NCBI GenBank assembly: GCA_030762935.1
Contig: CM060899.1
Location: 59,756,501-59,820,500, forward strand
From: Hymenopus coronatus
Lineage: Eukaryota > Arthropoda > Insecta > Mantodea > Hymenopodidae
DNA: 64,000 bases
Direction of reading: 5' to 3'
This document shows positions 55,321-64,000 of the stretch, in pieces. Position 1 is the first letter of the stretch, and each line of letters starts with the position of its first letter. The notes beneath the pieces were generated by a model, which worked only from the letters and a program-made list of their open reading frames with translations, did not search any database and was not told the DNA's origin. The position numbers and the translations under genes were made by a program.

Positions 55321-55360
<40 letters not shown>

Positions 55361-55740
55361 ATTTGGCATGTAAATATCTTAAATGTAAGGGATTTTAATC
55401 AAAATCGTTTGAGCTATTTTTGAGAAAATCAATTTTTTTTTATTCCATGTAAAGGGTAGTTTGGGGTGGAGATTTTCTTGAAAATCTTCGTGTCGCATCC
55501 TTGGAAAATACCAAACATAAATATAAAGTTTGGTATTTAACGGTCTTTTCGTTTTTCAGCTATGCTGTCTAAAGACACAAACACACACACACACGCGCGC
55601 GCGCGGACCTTTTTTCTTTATTCAGGGGGACCCAAAACATGTATTTCTGGTGAAATTTTGGTATCGAATTTTTGGGTGGAATGCAATACCTTCTCTATAC
55701 AGTATGTACATATGTAGTATGTTTAGAGAAAGTAAAAAAA
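54705..55740 (+). mobile_element. R1 copy with exact internal duplication
   Basis: TCTTATGTGTTCCATTCACA start after an A-run, body with a 171 bp duplication (55003-55345), CACACACACACACGCGCG tract, palindrome AGTATGTACATATGTAGTAT and TAGAGAAAGTAAAAAAA. Head to tail with the next copy. Confidence 0.9.
55003..55345. repeat. 171 bp exact tandem duplication
   Basis: ATGCACATTATTTAAATTG begins at 55003 and again at 55174. The two units look identical through to a TA run that ends each one (the second expanded to 55357). 171 is 57 codons, so the frame is kept and the peptide repeats exactly. The event is very recent compared with R1 divergence. Confidence 0.92.
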
Positions 55741-56571
55741 TCTGATGTGGTCCATTCACATGAAGTTCTCTGCATCTCTATAACAAATAATTGTTAAAAT
55801 GTTTATTATTCTATCTACTTAATAATAATCAAGATAAACAGCAAAAGTTGTCCTCATTGTTCCTTGTGAGTAGAAGGGAATTAAGGGAATACACTAGGAT
55901 AAAACGATAGTCATATCTTTTAAAAACTGATTGCCATGTGGTTGAAATCCGTTTCTATGCAGGGCCAAGAGTTTACAACTTTCCGCATGAGAAAAGTTTT
56001 AAGTATTTTAAATCTGAAACAAATAACCAGGAAAATCTCAGAAAAGGTAAATTCTATGAGAAAAAAAAACGTAAGTAAGTTTTTGTCTATCTCTTACGGT
56101 TTACCTCTTATGCAAAATTCAGCAATTTTCATTCAGAATAAAAAGGTCTTTAGAGGCTATTCCCTGGAAATTCAAGAGATACATTTTATTTGCCATATAA
56201 ATATGTTTAATATACGATATTTTAATCAAAGTCGTTAGAGACATTTTTGAGAAAATTACAAATTTCGAAATTTTTCCATGTAAACGGTTGTGTAAGTTGG
56301 GTGACTTTTCTCAAAAGCTTCGTATCGCATCTTTGGAAGATACTAAACTTAAATATCAAGTTTGCTATATTAACGAATTTTCGTTTAGAGCTAGAGCTAT
56401 TGTGTTTATAGACACGGACACACAAACACACACACATACACATGGACTTTTTCTAAAACTGCTTCTTTTTGGTTACATGTTTTTCCGGTGAAATCTCGGT
56501 ATCAAATTTATGGGTGGAATGCAATACCTTCTCTATACACTATGTACATAGTACGTGTAGAAAAAGTAAAA
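55741..56571 (+). mobile_element. R1 copy, complete
   Basis: TCTGATGTGGTCCATTCACA directly after the A-run of the previous copy; intact ACTATGTACATAGT and GTAGAAAAAGTAAAA end at 56571. Confidence 0.9.
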
Positions 56572-57149
56572 GGAAAATTCGGTTAAATACTGAATTTGGA
56601 ATTTTAAGCTCCGTATCTTTCAAATGTGCGCCGTGGAACATTTCAAGAAAATGCATCTACCAAACTACATTACATGGAAAAATGTTCAAACCTCAAAAAT
56701 GTCTCTAACGATTTTGATTAAAATATTGTATATTAAAGATATTTACATGACAGATAAAATGTATATCTTGAATTTTCTGGGAATGGCCTTTGAAAACCAC
56801 TTCATTCTAGACGAGTTTTACGTAACTGGTAAACCGTATTAGATAGAGAAAGTCTTACTGCACAAAAATTAGATCTCATCAAAAACATAATTTAACTCAA
56901 ATATATTTTTGTTATGGAGCTAACCATTTCCGAGATATTGCTTGTTATAGGTTTGAATGTTCCAATATTTATACCTTACTCAAATGGAAAGTCATTACTC
57001 ATATATATGATGCATAGGAAATATAATCATAATTAAATAATATTTGTTAATATTTATCTTGACAAGCGTGAAGTCAATAGAAGAATAAGCTTTTGTAAGA
57101 ATAGCTTGTGCAGCATAGGAGAGAAAGCTGTGTGATGTATCTCATCAGA
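56572..57149 (-). repeat. R1 copy, palindrome missing
   Basis: Inverts at 56572; body to ATGTATCTCATCAGA. The recurrent frame is present in part at 56624-56842. Confidence 0.83.
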
Positions 57150-57919
57150 TTTTACTTTCTCTACACGCACTATTCACATAGTGTACCGAGAAGGTATTTC
57201 ATTCTACCCAAAATTTGATGCCGAGATTTCGCCGGAAATAAACGTTTTAGGTTCCCCTGTATCCAGAAAAAGTAGTTTTAAAAAAAGGTCCGTGTGTGAG
57301 TGTGTCTGTGAACACAATAACTCAAAAACGAAAAGTCGGTAAAATACCAAACTTGGTATAAAGTTTAGTATCTTCCAAGGATGCGACATGAAAATTTTGA
57401 AGAAAACCCACCAAACTACTGTCTATATGGAAAATTTTGATTTTCTAAAAAATGGCTCTAAAGAAAGTAGCTTTGAAGACATCTTCATTCTGGATGAATT
57501 TTGCGGGATTTTGCACAACTAGCATACCGTAAGAGATAGACAAAATCCTACTACACAACATATGTAGAGCTCTTTGGAAATCAGAACTTATATCATATAC
57601 ATTTTTTTCGTGGAGTTGATAATTTTTAGATATTCCTTGTCATTGGTTTCAGTTTTTTAATACTTGAAACTTTTCACATACGGGAATTTGTCAAAATTCT
57701 GGCAATGCAAAGAAACAAATTTCATCCACATGCAAACATGGCTAATAAAAGATTTTACTATCGTTTTAGCCTAGGGTATCCTATTATTTCCCTTCTACTT
57801 ACAGGACAGCAATTCTGCTAATGTTTGTTTCGACTAGCACAGTAGCTAAAAGAATAAGCCTTTTAACAATAATTTGTTTCACGGATTTAGAGAAAGTCAT
57901 GTGAATGGAGCACATCAGA
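57150..57919 (-). mobile_element. R1 copy, complete with body deletion
   Basis: TTTACTTTCTCTACACGCAC, palindrome ACTATTCACATAGTGTACC, a body gap near 57470, and GGAGCACATCAGA at the end. Second of three head-to-tail reverse copies. Confidence 0.89.
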
Positions 57920-58660
57920 TTTTTACTTTTTCTATACGTACTATCTACATAGTGTATAGAGAAGGTATTATATTGCACCCAAAAATTCGATACAGAGATT
58001 TCACCGGAAATATACCCCCTGAGTCCAAAAAAGTATTTTTAGAAAAGTGTCCGTGTGTGTGCAGCATAGCTCAAAAACGAAAAGACCGTTAAAAACCAAA
58101 CTTGATATTGAGCTTTTTTCTAAAATTTTGATTTTCTCAAAAATGGCTCTGACGATTTAATTAAAATATCTTATATATAAGATATTTACATGACAAATAA
58201 AATGTATATCTTGAAATTTTTGGGAATAGCCTCTAAAGACCTCTTTATTCTGGATGATTTTTATTGAATTTTACATAACTGGTAAACCGTAAGAGATAGA
58301 CAAAAACTTAACGCACAGAAAATGCAGAGCACATTAAAACACACAATTTATGTCATATGCATTTTTTCGTGGAGTTGATTGTTTTTTCAGATATTCTTTG
58401 TTTTGGGTTTCAGCTTTGAAACACATAATTTTCTCATACAGGAATTTGTCAACTCCTGTCCATACAAACACAGGAACTTCAGTCACATTGCAACCAGCTT
58501 TTTACTATACTTTAACCTGTGTTACTCCCTTATTTCGCTTCCACTTACAAGAAAGCAAGTAATAAGACTATTTCTGCTCTTTATTTCTGTATTAGATGAA
58601 GTAAATAGAATAATTTGTTGCAGAGATGTAGAGAAAGCCATGTGAATGGAACACATCAGA
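57920..58660 (-). mobile_element. R1 copy, complete with body deletion
   Basis: TTTTTACTTTTTCTATACGT, palindrome ACTATCTACATAGT, gap after AACCAAACTTGATATTGAGC, and GGAACACATCAGA at 58660 before a T-run. Third of three head-to-tail copies. Confidence 0.89.
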
Positions 58661-59120
58661 TTTTTTTTCTTAGGTTTATGGCTTTGTTTCATGTACAAAT
58701 GTATTTTGCTATGTAATAGAATGTTGAACATCACAAAGGGCAACTGCCTTATTCAGAACTTTTCTTCCTGATGGCATGACTTAACTGCAGTTTGTTGCAG
58801 TCCAGATTATGCAGTTCATTTTGCATGTTCTCTCTCTCTTTCTCCCTCTCGTGACTCCTTTGCATTTATCAAACCGTAGTGTTAAGGAGAGTAAATAGCT
58901 TTTCATTTGCATATGATTCAAGTTCGATGACCATAATGAGATTTTAAAGGTGAGCTGGTAGGTCCTATCTTCTGCATTAAAACCTGTACATTTTTCTAGG
59001 GCAGCTTAGGAATGAATTTCAAGTTTACACTGCTTGTTAAGGATCTTTATGGAGGTTATTAAGCCACAGACGCCCCTAATTCAATAATAGTTATTTACGA
59101 TACAAGTGTGTAAAGTCGTA
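58661..59120. other. Unique spacer
   Basis: Includes a CT-rich run near 58830 (TCTCTCTCTCTTTCTCCCTC). No gene or repeat of the main families. Confidence 0.5.
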
Positions 59121-59149
59121 GTTTTTACTTTCTCTACTCGTGTGAATTA

Positions 59150-59478
59150 CGAGGATAGTTCTTTTTTTTATCAACCTTTGCAATATGCGCTTCGAAAAAC
59201 GTTGCCGCCAATGATTTCAAATGAGCATTGACGTTGTTTTGAAGATCTTCGTTGGTTTGAAAGTGCTGCCCTCTTAGCCACGTCTTCAGTTCAGGGAAAA
59301 GAAGAAAGTCGCTGGGTACCAGGTCAGGACTGTACGGCGGATGATTGAAAATGTCCCATTGAAATTGTTCAAGGAGCCAATAGGTTGTGCCAGCAGTGCG
59401 TGGACGAGCGCTGTCATGGATCAACACAATTTCTGAAGTCAGCATTCCTCTTCGTCTGTTTTGAATGGCTCTCCGCAA
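59150..59478 (-). pseudogene. Mariner transposase C-terminal half, reverse arm
   Basis: Minus-strand frame with HDSARPRTAGTT (second catalytic Asp) and HPPYSPDLVPSDFLLFPEL (third), 34 residues between them. It then has LRGQHFQTNEDLQ and LKSLAATFFEA before running out of the element without a normal stop. The N-terminal domains are missing. It is cut by the inverted duplication. Confidence 0.88.
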
Positions 59479-59486
59479 ACTAAAGT

Positions 59487-59620
59487 ACGAAGATCTTCAA
59501 AATGACGTCAATGCTCATTTGAAATCATTGGCGGCAACATTTTTTGAAGCGGGTTTTGCGAAGCTTATGCACAGGTACGATAAATGTCTCAACCTTTTCG
59601 GTGATTATGTTGAAAAGTAA
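59487..59620 (+). pseudogene. Mariner transposase C-terminus, forward arm
   Basis: Forward strand reads LQNDVNAHLKSLAATFFEAG, then LMHRYDKCL and GDYVEK before a TAA at about 59618-59620. This is the normal mariner end; the same residues in the reverse arm (LQNNVNAHLKSLAATFFEAH) show the inverted duplication. Confidence 0.87.
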
Positions 59621-60116
59621 CCATAAGTGTACATAACGTTTAGTAATAAAATACTTTTTTTCTATTAACTTTCCTTTTATTCATAGCCTATCGGAGGTTG
59701 AAAAAAAAAAGCCCTCGTATATAGTGTATAGAGAAGGTGTAGTATTGTACCTAAAGATTCGACCCTGAGATTTCATCGGAAACACACATTTTATGGTCCC
59801 CTATAACCAAAATGGGTTTGACTAAAATGCCGTATATTAAAGCTACTTACATGACAAAATGTATATGTAATTTTCTGGGGATAACTTCTGAAAGCCTCTG
59901 TATTCTGGATGAATTTTGCTTAACTGCTAAACCGTAAGAGACAGAATCTTCCTGCACAAAAAACTTAGGCCTTGTCAAAACACACACAATTTTATGACCT
60001 TTATATTTTTGTTTTGCAGAAGATATTCCTGGTTATTGGTATCAATTGTAAAGTATTACACTTTTCTCAGACAGGAAGTGTTCGTTTTTCTTTTGTTCTA
60101 CTTCTGGCTAAGCAAA

Positions 60117-60382
60117 GAAGGAGTGGTCGAGTGGTCAGCGAGCTGACTTCTAACCCGGAGGTCCCGGGTTCGATTCCCGGCTGGGGCGGGGAATTTTTCT
60201 TTAACCGGAATTATTCCCTATCCCCCATAGAGCCTGGAAGTATGAATGTGAGAGTGAATGTGCGTGTGTTCAGTAATATAAAGTTTAACCTAATGTTCTG
60301 AACCTACAGCTTCACAAGTGAAAGCCCCCGATATGACCATTGATGTTAAAGGGGGCTATACAAATGAAACAAAAAAAAAAAA
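60117..60382 (+). repeat. SINE-F (tRNA-derived), best copy
   Basis: Head GAGTGGTCGAGTGGTCAGCG with B box GGGTTCGATTCCCGG, body GGAATTATTCCCTATCCCCC and GAAAGCCCCCGATATGACC, and a poly(A) of about 20. Inserted in R1 within the GCAAAGAA...GATTTGCAATGAC segment. Confidence 0.88.
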
Positions 60383-60596
60383 AAAAAAAGATTTGCAATG
60401 ACGATCGCATAACAACAGCTTTTAAAGTATGTGACTATCAGTTTAGCGTAGTGCATTGCCTTAGTTCTCTTCTACTTATAAGGGACTAAGTAATAAGAAA
60501 ATTCTGCTAATTATTATCTCGATTAGCATGGTGTAGAAAGAAGAATAATCTTATGTAAGAAATTCGTAGAACAGCTAGAGTAAATCATGTGAGTTA

Positions 60597-61268
60597 AAAG
60601 TCGGTAAAACGAAAAGTCAAACTTGGTGTTTAAGTTTAGTGTCTTCCAAAGATGCGACAAGAAGATTTTCAAGAAAATACCCTCAACCCAAACTACATGG
60701 AACATTTTTCGAAAAATTTGATTATCTTAAAAATGGCGCAAACAGTTTGATTAAAATACCGTATATTAAAGCTACTTACATGACAAATAAAATGTACATC
60801 TGAATTTACTGGAAATAGTCTCTGCAGATATCTTTATTCTGGATAAGTTTTGCCTGTATTTTGCATAACTGATAAACCGTAAGAGAGAGACAAAAAACTT
60901 ACCATACAAAATATGTAGATCCTGTTAAAACACACAATTTAGGTTGTTTACATTTTTTTTTTTTTGCGTGGAGTTGATAGTTTTTGAGATTTTTCTTGTT
61001 ATTGGTTTCAGCTATAAAATACTTTTCTCATTCAGGAATTTGTCAACTCCTGTCCATACAAAGGAACTTCATTCACATAGCAACCAGCTTTTGACTTTCA
61101 CCATAACCTATGGTACCCCCTTATTTCCTTTCTATTTACATGGAAGCAAGTAATAAGACGATTTCTGCGTTTTTTGCTTGATTAGCATGAAATAAATAGA
61201 AGAATAAGCTTTTTAATAATAATTTGTTTAGAGATCTAGAGAAAGGCATGTGAATGGAACTTATGAGA
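60597..61268 (-). mobile_element. R1 copy, palindrome missing
   Basis: AAAAGTCGGTAAAACGAAAA to GGAACTTATGAGA; complete body and 5' end. Confidence 0.84.
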
Positions 61269-61714
61269 TTTTTACGAATATATGCAGCGGCGATTATTTA
61301 TGTGGCCCTATATGTTTAAATAAGCTTTGAAAATAAATAAAGACGGTCATGACAATTCTACGGCCTCAAAACATTTGCTTTGCTTAATTAATCCTCTATT
61401 GCATGGTGTTGCAATTTGCCAACAACGACTTAATCAAAGGTTCAGCATTTTTAGTGGGCTTTTTTCTAATTTCAAATTACACTAACCTTCAACAATAAAA
61501 TTAGGCTATTCATAGCTGTTTTGTATTTAAAATGTTCATATTTTTAATACAACTGTAGTGTTTTTAATAATAAACAGAAAATCCGTGCAACTGCATTCAA
61601 ATGTAACACCGTCAGAATTCAATGAGCCTCACACCGGTTATTTTACTTGTGTCCTCCCCATTCTTTATTATTTTTATAGTGTTTAACGCGTCGGCGGTCC
61701 CCTAGACTGCGCTC
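61269..61714. other. Unique AT-rich spacer
   Basis: No repeat or gene seen. Confidence 0.5.
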
Positions 61715-61955
61715 GCTAAAGTATCTCGCTTTGGTGCTTGGTGGTGCAAGGGATCATGGGTTGGAATCCCGCCTTGGGCATGGGTGTTTCTATGTTTGTG
61801 AAACGTGTACATGTGTATACGCGTGTGTGTGGGTATTGGAACAACAAAAAACGGTAATCAACCAGCGAACAAAGTAAATGTTAGGGAAAAGGAGTATACA
61901 GCGGCGGAGTCCCGACTAGACTCCGGAGCTGTATTTTAGAAGAAAAAAAAAAAAA
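61715..61955 (+). repeat. SINE-G copy
   Basis: TCTCGCTTTGGTGCTTGGTG, B-box-like GGGTTGGAATCCCGC, TTTGGGCATG-like segment, CTAGACTCCGGAGCTGTATT and poly(A). Matches 43125-43368. Confidence 0.82.
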
Positions 61956-61964
61956 AACGCGACG

Positions 61965-62135
61965 ACACTGATGTTAAATGGAATGAAAATGGTGAAATGT
62001 GATGGCGGGGGAAACCGGAGATCTTGGAGAAAACGAGCCCCCGCGACGCTTTGTCTACCACAAATCCCACATGCGGTCACTTAGGATCGAGTTAGGGCCG
62101 CCTCGCATGGTCTAACCACTCGGCCACGACAGTCG
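61965..62135 (-). repeat. SINE-E with Leu-like tRNA head
   Basis: Minus-strand head (62135-62095) GTCGTGGCCGAGTGGTTAGA, then CTAAGTGACCGCATGTGGGA, TTTGTGGTAGACAAAGCGTC and TTTCTCCAAGATCTCCGGTT. GGCCGAGTGGTTAGA is the A-box region of Leu/Ser-type tRNAs. Confidence 0.85.
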
Positions 62136-62685
62136 GAGCGTCTAACGCTCCTGCCAGTAGTCATTTTGAGCTTCTTTTTCCCCTACCAAACTGCAGGAAA
62201 TTCGGGGGATGAAAGAAACCTACCCAGTATTAGCCTGACTACCGGGGAAACCCTCGAAAAACCTTAGGGTCACCGAATGCGGGCCACAGATGAAACCGCC
62301 TGAGCTTTTGTCTTCGTAAGTTAAACCAACATGAATGCTTTGATGCGAGCTCTGGCGATGATGACCTTTTACCCGTGTGCAGGTTGTAATTCCCCTAATT
62401 GCACCGCGCTTGGCATTTGGAAACGTTCAGCAGAATCGTGACTGTGGTGCCCAACATAGATCCGGCCCGTTACGATGTGTGGGAACCTCGCAGCATCATC
62501 AGGAATGCTTACCTTGAAATGCTACGCAGTACTGCAGCATCTGGCAGTTTTGTAAACGATTGTTGCTTCAACAACCAACAGAATTATGGCTCAAAGCTCT
62601 TTAAGTTTAGGAAGCAAGTGGAAATTTCAAGCCAAAACACTAAATTGAACATTTATGATCTTACATTATTGGAACTTTTATTTTT
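62136..62685 (+). other. GC-balanced island with exon-like open frame
   Basis: A stretch unlike R1, with an open frame at about 62399-62713 that lacks an ATG start. An acceptor-like CCGTGTGCAG lies just upstream at about 62375-62384. The peptide includes RYDVWEPRSIIRNAYLEMLR and TAASGSFVNDCCFNN, protein-like but not recognised, and the frame ends inside R1. It may be an old exon or gene-derived fragment. Confidence 0.35.
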
Positions 62686-63207
62686 TTTCTCTCTATACGC
62701 AGTATGTACTTAGAGAAGGTATTTTATTACACCCAACATTTTGATACCGAGATTTCGCCGATAATACAAATTTTGAGGCCCCTGAATCAAAAATAAAAGC
62801 ATTTTTGTTAAAAGGTCAGAGTATGTGCGTGTGTGTGTGGAGGGGGGGACAGCATAGCTCAAACACGAAAAGACTTAATTACCAAATTTTGTATTTAAGT
62901 TTAGTATCTTCCAAGTATGCGACACGAAGATTTTCAGGAAAATCCTCCCATCCCCAGACTATCCTTTATAGAGAAAAATTGTTTGAAACTTTTTGTTGTT
63001 AAAATTGGCTCTAGCGATTTTGATTAAAAACCGTATATTAAATACACTGACATAAAATAAAATGTATGATTTAAATTTTCCAGGAATAGCCTCGGAAGGC
63101 GCCTTCATTCTGGACGAATTTTGCCTAACTGTAAACCTAAGATATAGGCAAAAAGCTACTACACAAAAATATAGATCTGGTTAAACACACAAGTTGCGTC
63201 ACGTACA
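62686..63207 (-). repeat. R1 copy, 5' half missing
   Basis: TTTCTCTCTATACGCAGTAT (palindrome shortened), body to CACGTACATC, then the T-run of the next copy. Confidence 0.83.
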
Positions 63208-63209
63208 TC

Positions 63210-63890
63210 TTTTTACTTTCTCTACACGTACTATGTATGTAGTGTATAGAGAAGGTATTGTATTGAAACCAAAAATTCGATATTGAGAAGGTCCGTATGT
63301 GTGCGTGTGTATGTGTGTGTATCTATATACAGCATAGCTCAAAAACGAAAAGACCGTTAAATGCCAAACTTGCTATTTAAGTTTATATCTTCCATGGATG
63401 CGACACGAAAATTTTCAAGAAAATCCCCCCACCTCAAACTCCCTTTACATGGGAAAAAATTCGAACATTTTGGTTTTCTCAAAAATGGCTCAAACAATTT
63501 TGATTCAAATCTCTTATATTACAGATAATTACATGAAAAATAAAATGTATATTTTGAATTTTCTGGGAATAGGCTCTAAAGAACTCTTTATTCTGGATGA
63601 TTTTTATTGAATTTTCCATAACTGGTAAACCGTTAGAGGTAGACTAAAAATTATTACACAAAAAATGTAGACCACGATAAAGCACACAATTTATGCCATA
63701 TATATATTTTTTTTTTCGTTGAGTTGGCGTTTTCGAGATATAATTTTCTCATATGGGAACTTGTCAACTCCTAGGCACACAAAGCAACGGATTTCAATCC
63801 CATAAAAACCACATTTTAAAACATTTGACTGTCCGTTTAGGCTTAGTGTACTCCCTTATTTCCCTTCACGTCTATTTGCAAGGATAACTG
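63210..63890 (-). mobile_element. R1 copy, broken by a mariner
   Basis: TTTTACTTTCTCTACACGTA, palindrome ACTATGTATGTAGT, GT-rich tract, body to TCTATTTGCAAGGATAAC, where a mariner end begins. Confidence 0.87.
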
Positions 63891-63891
63891 A

Positions 63892-64000
63892 CGAGGGCCA
63901 GTCAATAACTAATGCCTCCTATTTTTTTTTCTCCTTAACTAAGCTAGCGATGTGAACAATTTTAATTTGGCGCAATTCCTCAAACCTTCTACTCTAATCC
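63892..64000 (+). mobile_element. Mariner end, cut by the window
   Basis: CGAGGGCCAGTCAATAACTA followed by ATGCCTCC and a T-run is a mariner-type terminal repeat and untranslated leader. The flank is TGA rather than TA. The rest lies outside the window. Confidence 0.65.

Larger units (their letters stand above)
59150..59717. mobile_element. Foldback mariner (568 bp)
   Basis: Ends CGAGGATAGTTCTTTTTTTT and, inverted, CGAGGGCTTTTTTTTTT, flanked by TA at 59148-59149 and 59718-59719. Inside, two copies of the transposase 3' end are arranged tail to tail outward: about 59175-59250 and 59490-59562 are inverted copies of each other. The 5' half of a normal mariner is absent. Confidence 0.88.
59121..60596 (-). 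mobile_element. R1 copy carrying a mariner and a SINE
   Basis: TTTTTACTTTCTCTACTCGT starts the copy. The palindrome is split by the mariner (59150-59717) and resumes TATAGTGTATAGAGAAGG. The body is entered again by SINE-F at 60117-60382. It ends at AATCATGTGAG, fused to the next R1 fragment. Confidence 0.88.

Noticed and set aside
9509..63610. Many 60-130 codon frames with similar peptides (FSIFQGCDTK, NFLGIAS, HYVHSTCRESK) as a protein family
   Set aside because: They are translations of both strands of the R1 repeat and are framed by its ends. They are listed as R1, not as genes; only the recurrent 86-codon frame is raised as a question.

Overview
This is a eukaryotic, AT-rich, repeat-saturated intergenic window, most likely from an arthropod with a large genome. 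The sequence shows mariner D,D34D transposase relics with TA target sites, at least eight sorts of tRNA-headed SINE, decayed non-LTR reverse transcriptase tails, a TTAA-target MITE and very many copies of one roughly 0.8-1.1 kb element. I see no intact host gene, tRNA gene, rRNA gene or CRISPR array. The species cannot be named from the sequence alone.

The dominant object is one repeat family, called R1 here. About 55 full or partial copies cover, by eye, about 60 percent of the window in both orientations. In the orientation called + here, R1 starts TCTGATGTG after an A-run. A short subterminal GACTTTCTCTAC motif follows, then a conserved AT-rich body, a (CA)n tract at a fixed place, and a palindrome around ACTATGTACATAGT. 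It closes with GTAGAGAAAGT and another A-run. On the other strand both ends lie on T-runs, no constant target duplication is seen, and many copies join head to tail through one shared T-run. This resembles the plan of non-autonomous Helentrons (HINE/DINE-1 type rolling-circle elements), but R1 may equally be an undescribed family.

Layout. 1-2206: the tail of a possible upstream gene (a short coding end, a long 3' UTR-like stretch and poly(A) signals). 2207-4036: an R1 copy split by an internally deleted mariner and by a 323 bp insert with an exon-like reading frame. 4040-6127: unique sequence, a small foldback element and a reverse-strand LINE tail. 6128-20284: nearly continuous R1 with SINEs. 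20290-22420: mariner and SINE pieces, a CpG-rich promoter or first-exon candidate, and a 558 bp tandem duplication. 22582-26930: R1, SINEs and a tyrosine-recombinase-like fragment. 26931-31235: an R1-poor island with a two-copy higher-order array of CA-rich subrepeats. 31236-42954: R1, including a copy carrying a 770 bp TTAA-flanked MITE, plus LINE tails and a long (ACAT)n tract. 43125-44683: a SINE and a decayed near-complete mariner. 44686-64000: more R1, SINE mosaics, a foldback mariner inside an R1 palindrome, and a mariner start cut by the window edge.

The elements do not form a pathway. They form a layered insertion record: R1 is the older substrate, and mariners, SINEs and the MITE sit inside R1 copies. 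R1 also shows secondary inversions, truncations and tandem duplications. Predicted peptides of 60-130 residues across most of the window are translations of R1, not host genes.
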